From positions 1-15,069 of the forward strand of contig CANGUJ010000042.1 in assembly GCA_947456845.1 (NCBI GenBank): 15,069 nt of DNA. Direction: 5' to 3'. This document shows positions 6,535-13,987 of the stretch, in pieces (positions within the stretch are counted from its first letter, which is position 1; each line of letters opens with the position of its first letter). The stretch comes from Burkholderiales bacterium. GTDB lineage: Bacteria; Pseudomonadota; Gammaproteobacteria; Burkholderiales; JAEUOS01. A program made the translations under genes and the position numbers. Under the pieces are notes generated by a model. That model ran no database searches. It had not been told where the DNA came from and saw only the letters and a list, made by a program, of their open reading frames with translations.

Positions 6535-7724
6535 AACGCAGCGCGCTCGCCCCGACCTTGGCGCTGATGCTGGCCATCGCCGCGGCGCTGTGGTGGTGGA
6601 TGAATTTCGAACAGGTGACGCAAACCACCTGGGTAGGCCTCTCGGGCGAAGCCAGGAATGACCCGCACCTGGCCTTCAAGCGCCTCTTGGCCGCGCGCGG
6701 CCTGAAATTTGAGGACAGCGCGCGCAACAGCGCGCCGGACGCCGCCATCGCCGCCCTGCCAGCCGGTGGCACGCTGGTGCTCCTGGCCGGGCGCGATGCG
6801 CTGATGGCTCCCAGGCGTGTCGATGCGCTGCTCGCCTGGGTATCCGCCGGCGGCCACCTGGTCGTGGCCAGCGAACCGGTGTCGCGCCCCGACCCCCTGC
6901 TCACCCGGCTGGGGATCGGCCGTGAACTCATGCGCGGGCCTGCCGTCAAGGACGTGAAGCCCGGTCCCATGAGCCGCCACGTGCGGGTTTCGCTGCCCGG
7001 GGCGGCACGGCCGCTCGAGATCGAGATGCGCGCGCCGGTCATCCTCAAGGACGCAAACGGCATGGCGGAGTGGCATGCCGACGACGCTTTCGGCATCCGC
7101 CTCCTCTCGCTGAAACGCCAGGCGGGGCGCGTGACCGTTGCCGCCGACCTGGGCTGGATCGCCTACCGCGGCGGCGCCGGCATCGCCGACCCGGCACGGC
7201 AGCCGCCCCATATCGGCAAGCTCGACCATGCCGAAGCCATCATCGCGCTGGCGCGCCTCGACGGCCGCGGCCCCGGCGCCGCGGTGCGCATGCTGGACGG
7301 TGGTTCCGCGCTCTCCCTGTGGGTCTGGCTCAAGGAGAATGCGTGGGCCGCGCTGGCCGGCCTGGGCGCGCTGCTGTTCCTGTGGCTGTGGCGGGTGGTG
7401 CCGCGTTTCGGTCCGCTGGCCCCGCCCGAGCCCGCAGCCGAACTGCGCCTGACCAGCCATCTCGAGGCCAGCGGCCGGTTCTACCGGCGCCATCTGCCTA
7501 TCGAAGCCATCCATCAGGGCCTCGCGCGCGCCTTCCTGCAGCGCCTCGCCGAACGCCGCCCCGGCATCGCCGCCCGCGCGGCCGGCCAGCGCAATGCCGA
7601 ACTGGCGCGGCTGGCCGGCGTCGAGCCTCAGGCCGTGGCGCGCGCGCTCGATGTGCCGGCCTCCTCGGCCGGCGACTTCGTCCGCAGCGCCATCCTCATC
7701 AAGCGCATGGAGCAGGCGCTCTGA
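6531..7724 (+). CDS. DUF4350-domain membrane protein
   Basis: Translation most likely starts at GTG 6531, which overlaps the preceding stop as GTGA (6531-6534). This gives 397 residues beginning MKRSALAPTLALML. A membrane span (8-23) leads into a DUF4350 domain (about 36-240): LSGEARNDPHLAFKRLLAARG, then GTLVLLAG and VDALLAWVSAGGHLVVASEP, which resemble the Rossmann-like GATase-type fold of this family, and LDHAEAII near its end. A second span (271-289) is followed by a cytosolic helical tail. No catalytic residue can be named. Function is unknown, but the gene is a regular partner of DUF4129, MoxR and DUF58 genes. A 60-base gap separates it from the MoxR gene. Confidence 0.82.
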   Translation: MKRSALAPTLALMLAIAAALWWWMNFEQVTQTTWVGLSGEARNDPHLAFKRLLAARGLKFEDSARNSAPDAAIAALPAGGTLVLLAGRDALMAPRRVDALLAWVSAGGHLVVASEPVSRPDPLLTRLGIGRELMRGPAVKDVKPGPMSRHVRVSLPGAARPLEIEMRAPVILKDANGMAEWHADDAFGIRLLSLKRQAGRVTVAADLGWIAYRGGAGIADPARQPPHIGKLDHAEAIIALARLDGRGPGAAVRMLDGGSALSLWVWLKENAWAALAGLGALLFLWLWRVVPRFGPLAPPEPAAELRLTSHLEASGRFYRRHLPIEAIHQGLARAFLQRLAERRPGIAARAAGQRNAELARLAGVEPQAVARALDVPASSAGDFVRSAILIKRMEQAL

Positions 7725-7784
7725 CGGCGCGCCCTTCCCCTCGCCCCCTCCCAACGCCATTCCGCATCAACCAAAGGAAACGCC

Positions 7785-8759
7785 ATGCCGCTCTCCGATG
7801 AACAGACCAGTCAGGCCCAGCGCTTCCTCACCTCGGTGCGCAGCGAGGTCGCCGGTGCGGTGATCGGCCAGCCCGCAGTCATCGAGCAGGTACTGCTTGC
7901 AATGACGGCGGCCGGCCATGTGCTCGTCGAAGGCGTGCCCGGCCTCGGCAAGACGCTGCTGGTGCGCGCGATCGCCCGTACCTTCGACGGCGCGTTCGGG
8001 CGCATCCAGTTCACTCCCGACCTGATGCCCGCCGATGTCACCGGCCACGCCATCTACGACCCGTCGAGCGGCCAGTTTTCCACCCGCAAGGGCCCGGTGT
8101 TCACCAACCTGCTCCTGGCCGACGAGATCAATCGCGCGCCCGCCAAGACCCAGGCCGCGCTGCTGGAAGTGATGCAGGAATCGCAGGTCACCATCGACGG
8201 GGTGTCCCACCCGCTGCCGGCTCCCTTCATGGTGCTGGCGACGCAGAATCCGATCGAGCAGGAAGGCACCTACCCGCTGCCCGAGGCGCAGCTCGACCGT
8301 TTCCTGCTCAAGGTGCGCATCGGCTACCCGACCCATGCCGACGAAGTGGCGATGATCGGTGCGGTCACCGGCGGCAGGACCGGCGACAGGCTGGCGGTCG
8401 ACAACGTGCGCACGCTGGTCAAGCCGCAGGCGGTGCAGGCCCTGCAACAGATGGCCGCGCAGGTGCAGGTGGAAGCCGAAGTGCTCGACTACGCCGTGCG
8501 CATCGTGCGCAAGACGCGCGAGTTCCCCGGCCTCTACAGCGGCGCCGGCTCGCGCGGCGGGCTCGCGCTGGTGCGCGCAGCGCGCGCGCAGGCCCTGTTC
8601 GGCGGACGCGGGTTCGTCACGCCGGACGACATCAAGCAGGTGGCCCTGCCTGCCTTGCGGCACCGCGTGCGGCCGGCACCGGAACAGGAAATCGAGGGGC
8701 GCGACGCCGATGCGCTGCTCACCGCCATGCTCGAGCAGGTGCCCGCGCCGCGCAAGTAG
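7785..8759 (+). CDS. MoxR-family AAA+ ATPase
   Basis: The 324-residue cytosolic ATPase shows Walker A GVPGLGKT (50-57), Walker B LLLADEINRAP (109-119, with D113 and E114), sensor 1 in LATQNPIEQEGTYPLPEAQLDRF (151-173) and a GSRGG segment near the sensor 2 position. These mark the MoxR subfamily of AAA+ chaperones. Characterised members (MoxR of Paracoccus, RavA of E. coli) help insert cofactors or metals or assemble complexes, usually with a vWA-domain partner. Here that partner is the adjacent DUF58 gene. AAAGGA at 7773-7778 before the ATG is a good ribosome site, perhaps giving higher translation than the coupled genes upstream. Confidence 0.95.
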   Translation: MPLSDEQTSQAQRFLTSVRSEVAGAVIGQPAVIEQVLLAMTAAGHVLVEGVPGLGKTLLVRAIARTFDGAFGRIQFTPDLMPADVTGHAIYDPSSGQFSTRKGPVFTNLLLADEINRAPAKTQAALLEVMQESQVTIDGVSHPLPAPFMVLATQNPIEQEGTYPLPEAQLDRFLLKVRIGYPTHADEVAMIGAVTGGRTGDRLAVDNVRTLVKPQAVQALQQMAAQVQVEAEVLDYAVRIVRKTREFPGLYSGAGSRGGLALVRAARAQALFGGRGFVTPDDIKQVALPALRHRVRPAPEQEIEGRDADALLTAMLEQVPAPRK

Positions 8760-8768
8760 GCCGCCGCC

Positions 8769-10103
8769 TTGCCCGCCCCATTCGCCGTGCGACCCGCTCC
8801 CGCTCTGCTGGCCCTGGCCTTCGCCTGGATGGCGCTGGGCATCCTGGCGGCGGCGTGGCCGCCGGCCGCCGAACTTTGGCGCATCGCCGGTGCGCTCGCG
8901 GCCGTCGCGATGGTCGCGGACTGGCTCATGGTGCGCGCCGATGCGGACCTCGTCGTCGAGCGCACGCTGCCGGGCTCGCTGCCGGTCGGCGTCGCCGGCG
9001 AGGTGCGTCTGGCCATCACCAATCGCGGCAGGCGCCGGTTGCGGGTGGCCCTGCATGACCACCACCCCGTCGCAGGCACCGCCGAGGGCCTGCCGCTGGC
9101 CCTGCTGTTGCCCGCGGGCAAGGTGGCGCGCACCTTGTACCGCTTCACACCGCTGCAGCGCGGCCCCGCCGGCTTCGGCCGCTGCGACCTGCGCGTGCTC
9201 TCGCCCCTGCGCCTGTGGGAGCGCAAGCTTGAGCGCGGGGAACCGACCGCGGTGCGCGTGTTTCCCAATTTTGCCGCGCTCACCCGTTATGCGCTTCTGG
9301 CCACCGACAACCGGCTTTCGCAAATCGGCATTCTCACACGGCGGCGCCGCGGCGAAGGGATGGAATTCCACCAGCTGCGCGAATACCGCGAAGGCGATTC
9401 GCAGCGCCAGATCGACTGGAAAGCCAGTTCGCGCATGCGCCGCATGATCAGCCGCGAGTATCGCGACGAGCGCGACCAGCAGATCGTGTTCCTCATCGAT
9501 TGCGGCCGGCGCATGTCGGCCAGCGACACCGACACGCGCCACCTGCGCCATTTCGACCACGTCTTGAACGCGGCCCTGCTGCTGGGCTACGTGAGCCTGC
9601 GCCAGGGCGACGCCGTCGGCTACATGACCTTCGCCACCCCGGCGCCGCGCTTCCTCGCGCCGCGCAAATCGGGGTCCACCCTCAACCTTCTGCTCGCGGG
9701 CCTGTACGACATCCATCCCGGCCTGACGATGCCCGACTACTACCAGGCCGCGCAGGACTGCGCCGCGCGCCTGTCGCGCCGCGCCCTGGTGATCATCCTG
9801 ACCAACCTGCGCGATGAAGACGATGACGAACTGGCGCCTGCGCTGAAGCTGCTGTGCGCGCGGCACCTGGTGATGCTGGCCTCGCTGCGCGAACCCGCGC
9901 TGGACGAGACGCTGGCGCGCCCGGTCACCGGCCAGGACAGCGCGCTTACCTACGCCGCCGCGGTCGACTACCGCGAGGCCCGCGACCGGGCCTTCCGGCG
10001 CGTGCAGGCGGCCGGCGCGCAGGTCCTCGACATAGCGCCGGCGGCGCTGCCGGTGGCGCTGGTGAACCGCTACCTGGAGATCAAGCGCGCCGGGCTGCTG
10101 TGA
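8769..10103 (+). CDS. DUF58 / vWA-like protein, partner of the MoxR ATPase
   Basis: The 444-residue protein begins with two hydrophobic segments (about 11-30 and 38-54), then a beta-rich domain (60-165). The DUF58 signature follows: GEGMEFHQLREYREGDSQR with QIDWKASSR (195-222). The following part resembles a von Willebrand A fold, but the metal site is degenerate (LIDCGRRMS, 242-250, instead of DxSxS). Pairing of DUF58 with MoxR is widespread, and the protein probably presents the membrane-bound client to the ATPase. The assigned start is TTG 8769, nine bases after the MoxR stop. GTG 8787 is another possible start and ATG 8829 a less likely one, since it would cut into the first hydrophobic segment. 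The stop lies 12 bases from the convergent aorC stop, with no terminator between. Confidence 0.88.
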   Translation: MPAPFAVRPAPALLALAFAWMALGILAAAWPPAAELWRIAGALAAVAMVADWLMVRADADLVVERTLPGSLPVGVAGEVRLAITNRGRRRLRVALHDHHPVAGTAEGLPLALLLPAGKVARTLYRFTPLQRGPAGFGRCDLRVLSPLRLWERKLERGEPTAVRVFPNFAALTRYALLATDNRLSQIGILTRRRRGEGMEFHQLREYREGDSQRQIDWKASSRMRRMISREYRDERDQQIVFLIDCGRRMSASDTDTRHLRHFDHVLNAALLLGYVSLRQGDAVGYMTFATPAPRFLAPRKSGSTLNLLLAGLYDIHPGLTMPDYYQAAQDCAARLSRRALVIILTNLRDEDDDELAPALKLLCARHLVMLASLREPALDETLARPVTGQDSALTYAAAVDYREARDRAFRRVQAAGAQVLDIAPAALPVALVNRYLEIKRAGLL

Positions 10104-10115
10104 CCCGGCCGCGCG

Positions 10116-11369
10116 TCAGCTCGCCGCCTGGGCGGTGGCGAGATAAGCCTCCATCAGGCGGGTCGGGTCGGCCTTGAGCCGGGCCTTCCACGGGCCCAGC
10201 TTCGCGCGCGTCTGGATCAGTCCGCGCAGGGCGCCGACATGGTCGGTCAGGCCCAGCGAGGTGGCGCCGATCAGGTACTCGCCCTGGAACTCCAGGCGCA
10301 GGTACTTGAAAGCCGCCTCATCCTTGAGTTCGGCGAAGTCGCCGCCTTCGGTGGCGGGTGCACCGCCCCACTGGCCGAACGAGGAGGCGATCAGTCCCAG
10401 GGTGTCGAGCACGTTCATGGCAAGGTTGCCCTTGGAGAGCGCGGCGCGCCCGGCCATGTTGAGCGCGGCCACGCGCGCCTCGTCGGCCGCCACCGGCTGG
10501 ATCGCGTTGACGGTGCGCTTGCCGGTGGAGAAGTCGAGGGACTGCGACACATCGCCGGCCGCATAGATGCCGGGCACGCTGGTCTGCATGCGTTCGTCGA
10601 CGAGCACGCCCTCCTCGCAGGCGATGCCGCTGCCGGCCAGAAAGCCGATGTTGGGCGCCACCCCGGTGGCCGAGATGACGAGGTCGGGCTCGAGCGCGCT
10701 GCCGTTGGACAGCCTGACCCGCATGTGCGCGCCGGCCGCCTCGATGGCATCGGCGCGCGCGTTGACATGCACGCGGATGCCCTTTTTCTCGCACCAGGCC
10801 TTGATGAGACCTCCCGCCCCTTCGGTCATCATGCGCGGCACCATGCGGTTGCCGGCCTCGACCACCGTCAATTCGACGCCGCGCTCCGCCAGCGCCTCCA
10901 TGATGATGCAGCCGATGAAGCCCGCGCCCAGCTGCAGCACGCGCGCGCCCTTGGGCGTCTTCTGCATGATCCTGCGGGCGTCCTCGAGGGTCCAGCAGGG
11001 GTGCACGTTGGGCAGGTCGATGCCGGGAATGGGCGGTGACAACGGGCGCGAGCCGGTGGCGATCAGCAGACGGTCGAAAGGCAGCGACTGCCCGTTGGTC
11101 AGGCGTACCGTCCTGAGCGCGGTGTCGACCGATTCGGCGCGCGCGCACAGGAGGTCGATGCGCTGCTCGGCCCAGTGGCGCTCGCCCTTGCGCAGCCAGG
11201 TGCCGCGCTCCTCGATGTTGCCGATGAGCAGGTAGGGAATCGCCATGCGGGAATACGGCGGCACCGGCTCGTCACCGATTAGGGTGATGCTATCCCGGGG
11301 GGCCGACTTGCGGAGGGTTTCGGCGGCGATGACGCCGGCGGGGCCGTTGCCGATGATGACGTGATGCAT
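10116..11369 (-). CDS. aorC: FAD/NAD(H)-binding subunit of tungsten aldehyde oxidoreductase
   Basis: The 417-residue flavoprotein belongs to the pyridine nucleotide-disulfide oxidoreductase class (NirB/ferredoxin-reductase-like). The FAD dinucleotide fold is GNGPAG (7-12), the NAD(H) fold is GAGFIG (148-153) with E171 at the end of the second strand favouring NAD over NADP, and ATG plus YAAGDV (269-274) complete the FAD site. In the characterised Aromatoleum enzyme AorC passes electrons from the AorAB iron-sulfur chain to NAD+. It is the third gene of the operon, 81 bases after aorB, and a terminator-like hairpin lies in that gap. GAGG at 11376-11379 is a modest ribosome site. The name rests on order and family, so another NADH oxidoreductase role cannot be fully excluded. 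Confidence 0.88.
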   Translation of the reverse strand: MHHVIIGNGPAGVIAAETLRKSAPRDSITLIGDEPVPPYSRMAIPYLLIGNIEERGTWLRKGERHWAEQRIDLLCARAESVDTALRTVRLTNGQSLPFDRLLIATGSRPLSPPIPGIDLPNVHPCWTLEDARRIMQKTPKGARVLQLGAGFIGCIIMEALAERGVELTVVEAGNRMVPRMMTEGAGGLIKAWCEKKGIRVHVNARADAIEAAGAHMRVRLSNGSALEPDLVISATGVAPNIGFLAGSGIACEEGVLVDERMQTSVPGIYAAGDVSQSLDFSTGKRTVNAIQPVAADEARVAALNMAGRAALSKGNLAMNVLDTLGLIASSFGQWGGAPATEGGDFAELKDEAAFKYLRLEFQGEYLIGATSLGLTDHVGALRGLIQTRAKLGPWKARLKADPTRLMEAYLATAQAAS

Positions 11370-11397
11370 GTGGAACCTCGAATGTGCAACAGACGAT

Positions 11398-11429
11398 AAA
11401 AAGGGGCGATGTCTTGCAACACCGCCCCT
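11398..11429 (-). terminator. Terminator-like hairpin between aorB and aorC (possible attenuator)
   Basis: Read on the minus strand, AGGGGCG (11429-11423) pairs with CGCCCCT (11408-11402). The stem is extended inside by ACA/TGT pairs after one mismatch, and a run of U follows (11402-11398). It begins 21 bases after the aorB stop and ends before the aorC ribosome site. It would lower aorC transcription relative to aorAB, or protect the 3' end of the aorAB message. Confidence 0.75.
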
Positions 11430-11450
11430 CGCCTTACGGTTTCAAGCGGC

Positions 11451-13298
11451 CTACAGCCCCAGGCGGGCCTGCGTTTCCGCGGTCGGCTTGCCGCCGGTAT
11501 CCCAGCCGCGCAGCTGGTAGTACTCGGGCAGCATCTTGTCGAGCCCCGACACCAGGCCCTTGGCGGGGCCGGTCTTGGCCGGTTCCTTCAAGAGACGCTC
11601 GGGCAGGGTATCGTCTTTTTCGGTGAAGCCGGCGGCGTTGTTGAACTGGCGCTCCATGTTCCAGATGCGCTCGCCCACCACGCCCAGGTTTTCCACCGAC
11701 CAGTCGCCCTCGCAGGCGGCCGCGAGTTGCGGCGAGAGGTCCTGGAGCGTCCAGGCGAAGGTGGTGAAGATGCAGGTGCCGGAGGAGTCGAAAGCCGCGG
11801 TGGCGTCCTGGAAGGCCTTGACCAGACCGGCCTTGCCCTCGGTGACCAGCGGGTCGGTCTTGACCGGAATGCCCAGAACTTCGGAGGCCACGGTGTAGCC
11901 GCGCAGGTGGCAGGCGCCGCGGTTGGAGGTGGCGTAAGCCAGGCCCATGCCCTGGATGCCGCGCCCGTCGTAGGCGGGGAATTCCTGGCCCTTGACCGAC
12001 ATCGAGAGGTTGGGATGCCCGTACTTGGCCGTGAGCCGCTTGGAGCCCATGCCGATTTCCTTGCCGAAGCCTTCGCCACGGGCGACCTGCTCGGCGAAGA
12101 AGGTGAGCGCCTTGGCCGAACCGAACGGTGCCTCGATGCCGAGTTGTTCCTTGGTGAGCACACCCATTTCGTAGAGCTCCATCACCGCCCCGACGGTCGC
12201 GCCGAAGGAGATGGGATCGAAAGCGTCCTCGTTGCAGATGAAATTGGCGTAGGTCAACGCCTCGAGGTCGTTGACACCGTTGGCCGAGCCCAGCGCCCAG
12301 GCAGCTTCGTACTCGAGGCCACCGGAGGCGCCCCAGTACTCGGGCTTGTTGACCACCGTGTAGTGGGTCTCGTCGATCTTGGAGATGCGGCCACAGGCGA
12401 TGGTGCAGCCGAAGCAGGCCTGGTTATTGACCAGATTGGGCTTGCCGTCGGTCTTGCGCGGCGCATGCATGGCTTCGGCCGAGATGTCCTTGGCCCCCTC
12501 GAACTGGATGTCCTTGTGGTTGCGCGTGGGCATGGCGCCGATCTCGTTGATCACGTTCATCAGCACCTGGGTGCCGAACTTCGGCAGGCCCTGGCCGGTG
12601 ACGGCGTTGTCCGCAAGCACTTTCTTGGCGGCCTTGGTAGCCGCCATGAAGGCCTTGGGATCCTTGATGCCCGAAACACCGATGGTGCCGCGCACGGTGA
12701 TGGCCTTGAGGTTCTTGGAGCCCATCACGGTGCCCACACCGGAACGGCCGGCGGCGCGATGCAGGTCGTTGACCACGCAGGCGAACAGCGCACCGGTTTC
12801 GCCGGCACGGCCGATCGAGGACACGCGCATGAGCGGGTCCTGGTGCTTTTTCTTGAGCGTCTCTTCGGTGACCCAGGTGGTCTTGCCCCAGAGGTCGGCG
12901 GCATCCAGCAGTTCAGCCTTGTCGTTCTGGATGTTGAGGTAGACGGGCTTGGCCGACTTGCCCTCGAAAATGATCATGTCCCAGCCGGCCATTTTCAGCT
13001 CGGCGCCCCAGTAGCCGCCCGAGTTGGAGCAGGCGATGGCGCCGGTGAGCGGGCCCTTGGTGATGACGGAGTAGCGCCCGCCGGTGGAGGCCATCGTGCC
13101 GGTGAGCGGGCCGGTGGCGAAGATCAGCTTGTTATCAGCCGACAGCGGATCGACCTTGGGGTCGACTTCGCTGACGAAATACTTGGTGGCGAGACCGCGC
13201 TGGCCGAGGTACTTCTTGGCCCACTCCATGTTGAGCGGCTCGGAGGTGCAAGTGCCCTTGGAAAGGTTGACGCGCAACAGTTTTTTTGCCCAGGTCAT
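11451..13298 (-). CDS. aorB: Tungsten-dependent aldehyde oxidoreductase, catalytic subunit
   Basis: The 615-residue protein is a full-length member of the aldehyde:ferredoxin oxidoreductase family, which oxidises aldehydes to acids at a tungsten bis-pterin site and can also reduce acids. The [4Fe-4S] ligands are C295-x2-C298-x3-C302 (ACFGCTIAC) and very likely C509 (SSGTCIFTTF). Pterin-binding blocks are GRSGVGTVMGSKNLKAI (184-200), GLEYEAAWALGS (327-338) and YATSNRGACHLRGY (455-468), and the conserved Glu and His of these blocks (E329/E331 and H464) are the expected active-site residues. The N-terminus MTWAKKLLRVNLSKG is typical. AAGGAGA (13304-13310) precedes ATG 13298. It lies between aorA and aorC, the known order of the heterotrimeric enzyme from aromatic degraders, where it handles phenylacetaldehyde, benzaldehyde and other aldehydes. 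Confidence 0.95.
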   Translation of the reverse strand: MTWAKKLLRVNLSKGTCTSEPLNMEWAKKYLGQRGLATKYFVSEVDPKVDPLSADNKLIFATGPLTGTMASTGGRYSVITKGPLTGAIACSNSGGYWGAELKMAGWDMIIFEGKSAKPVYLNIQNDKAELLDAADLWGKTTWVTEETLKKKHQDPLMRVSSIGRAGETGALFACVVNDLHRAAGRSGVGTVMGSKNLKAITVRGTIGVSGIKDPKAFMAATKAAKKVLADNAVTGQGLPKFGTQVLMNVINEIGAMPTRNHKDIQFEGAKDISAEAMHAPRKTDGKPNLVNNQACFGCTIACGRISKIDETHYTVVNKPEYWGASGGLEYEAAWALGSANGVNDLEALTYANFICNEDAFDPISFGATVGAVMELYEMGVLTKEQLGIEAPFGSAKALTFFAEQVARGEGFGKEIGMGSKRLTAKYGHPNLSMSVKGQEFPAYDGRGIQGMGLAYATSNRGACHLRGYTVASEVLGIPVKTDPLVTEGKAGLVKAFQDATAAFDSSGTCIFTTFAWTLQDLSPQLAAACEGDWSVENLGVVGERIWNMERQFNNAAGFTEKDDTLPERLLKEPAKTGPAKGLVSGLDKMLPEYYQLRGWDTGGKPTAETQARLGL

Positions 13299-13318
13299 GT
13301 TTTTCTCCTTCGTCTCGT

Positions 13319-13795
13319 TCAGCCGGCCTTGGGGGCGTTGTCAAGCTTGGCGGCCCATTGCTTCATGCGCTCAAGTCCGGTCCAGTCCGCGTCCACATAG
13401 GTGATGGCGCCGGTGGGGCAGGCGTCCGCGCAGGCGGGGTCACCGCCGCACAGGTCGCACTTCTGCACCTTGCCTGTGTCCTGGACATAGTTGACGGTAC
13501 CGAACGGGCAGGAAATGGTGCACACCTTGCAGCCGACACACACATCGTCGATCACCACCTTGGCGCCGGTGCTCTTGTCGACCTTGATGGCCTCCACCGG
13601 GCAGGCGTGCATGCACCAGGCTTCGTCGCACTGGGTGCAGGTGTAAGGCACCTTGCGTCCGGTATGGTGGAAATCGAACACCTTGATGCGCGATTTCGCG
13701 GTGTTGAAGGTGCCGTAGTTCTCGTAGGAACACGCCATTTCGCACTGCAAACAGCCGGTGCACTTGGCCGGGTCGATGTGTAGCGACTTCTGCAT
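13319..13795 (-). CDS. aorA: Polyferredoxin-like Fe-S subunit of tungsten aldehyde oxidoreductase
   Basis: The 158-residue protein contains exactly sixteen cysteines in four ferredoxin-like groups: C12/15/18/22, C53/56/61/65, C86/89/92/96 and C113/116/122/126, enough for four [4Fe-4S] clusters. Each group ends in CP or AC as in DmsB/HycB-type electron-transfer subunits (HACPVEAI, SCPFGTV, ACPTGAI). There is no signal peptide, so it is cytosolic. In the characterised enzyme AorA chains stack into a filament that conducts electrons from many AorB units to AorC. A strong ribosome site (a GAGGAGGAAG-type run, 13801-13810) stands just before ATG 13795, consistent with high expression. It is the first gene of the operon and 20 bases separate it from aorB. 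Confidence 0.94.
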   Translation of the reverse strand: MQKSLHIDPAKCTGCLQCEMACSYENYGTFNTAKSRIKVFDFHHTGRKVPYTCTQCDEAWCMHACPVEAIKVDKSTGAKVVIDDVCVGCKVCTISCPFGTVNYVQDTGKVQKCDLCGGDPACADACPTGAITYVDADWTGLERMKQWAAKLDNAPKAG

Positions 13796-13833
13796 GTAGC
13801 CTTCCTCCTCTTGATGATGTTGCGCCTTTTCCT

Positions 13834-13849
13834 ATGCATTTTCTTGCAT
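13834..13849. promoter_or_regulatory. ATGCA-N6-TGCAT operator-like site upstream of aorA
   Basis: A perfect 5-base inverted repeat, ATGCA / TGCAT with a six-base spacer, lies near the predicted aorA transcription start. The core of the larger dyad at 13871-13902 has the same ATGCA-N6-TGC layout, with centres 45 bases apart, suggesting two sites for one regulator. Confidence 0.4.
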
Positions 13850-13855
13850 GGGTGG

Positions 13856-13884
13856 AGTGTAGAACCAAGCCACCACTTATGCAA
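13856..13884 (-). promoter_or_regulatory. Candidate sigma-70 promoter for aorABC
   Basis: On the minus strand TTGCAT (13884-13879) and TACACT (13861-13856) are separated by exactly 17 bases, with three and four of six consensus matches. Transcription would start near 13849, about 55 bases before aorA. The -35 falls inside the large dyad, so a protein bound there would block or recruit polymerase. Confidence 0.35.
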
Positions 13885-13902
13885 ACACATGCCTAAGTGG
13901 TG
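13871..13902. promoter_or_regulatory. Large dyad in the divergent aorA / xanthine-oxidase-family control region
   Basis: CACCACTTA (13871-13879) and TAAGTGGTG (13894-13902) are perfect 9-base arms. Counting the inner GCA/TGC pairs, the arms are 13 bases with one mismatch and a six-base centre. CCAA outside the left arm and its counterpart TTGG outside the right arm extend the symmetry loosely. This is the most symmetrical element in the 286-base divergent gap and a prime operator candidate; the regulator is not in the window. Confidence 0.65.
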
Positions 13903-13946
13903 TTTGGCCATGCCGCATTGCACACAAGAAAAAGCCGACTCGGCGG

Positions 13947-13987
13947 GTCAACCCTCGTTGACGCTCCGCGTATCGCTCTCGTATCCT
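13947..13987 (+). promoter_or_regulatory. Candidate promoter with overlapping inverted repeat for the [2Fe-2S]/molybdopterin enzyme operon
   Basis: TTGACG (13958-13963, five of six matches) and TATCCT (13982-13987, four of six) are 18 bases apart. The -35 overlaps the right arm of an inverted repeat, GTCAAC-CCTC-GTTGAC (13947-13962). Transcription would start near 13994, leaving a leader of about 88 bases. Confidence 0.45.

Noticed and set aside
7767..9866. Long open frame of 699 codons on the minus strand
   Set aside because: It lies antisense to the MoxR and DUF58 genes, has low-complexity His/Gln/Arg-rich translation and no family motif; such shadows are expected in GC-rich DNA.
11409..13400. 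Long open frame of 663 codons on the plus strand
   Set aside because: It is antisense to aorB, whose family motifs and cysteine ligands are clear; the plus-strand translation is Gly/His/Val-rich with no recognisable domain.
13880..13895. Sigma-54-like promoter for aorA (AGGCAT ... TTGCA on the minus strand)
   Set aside because: GG and GC are separated by 9 bases instead of the required 10, and the match falls inside the dyad, which explains it.
13904..13925. Sigma-54-like promoter for the plus-strand operon (TGGCC ... TTGCA)
   Set aside because: GG and GC are 12 bases apart, not 10, so it does not fit the -24/-12 spacing.
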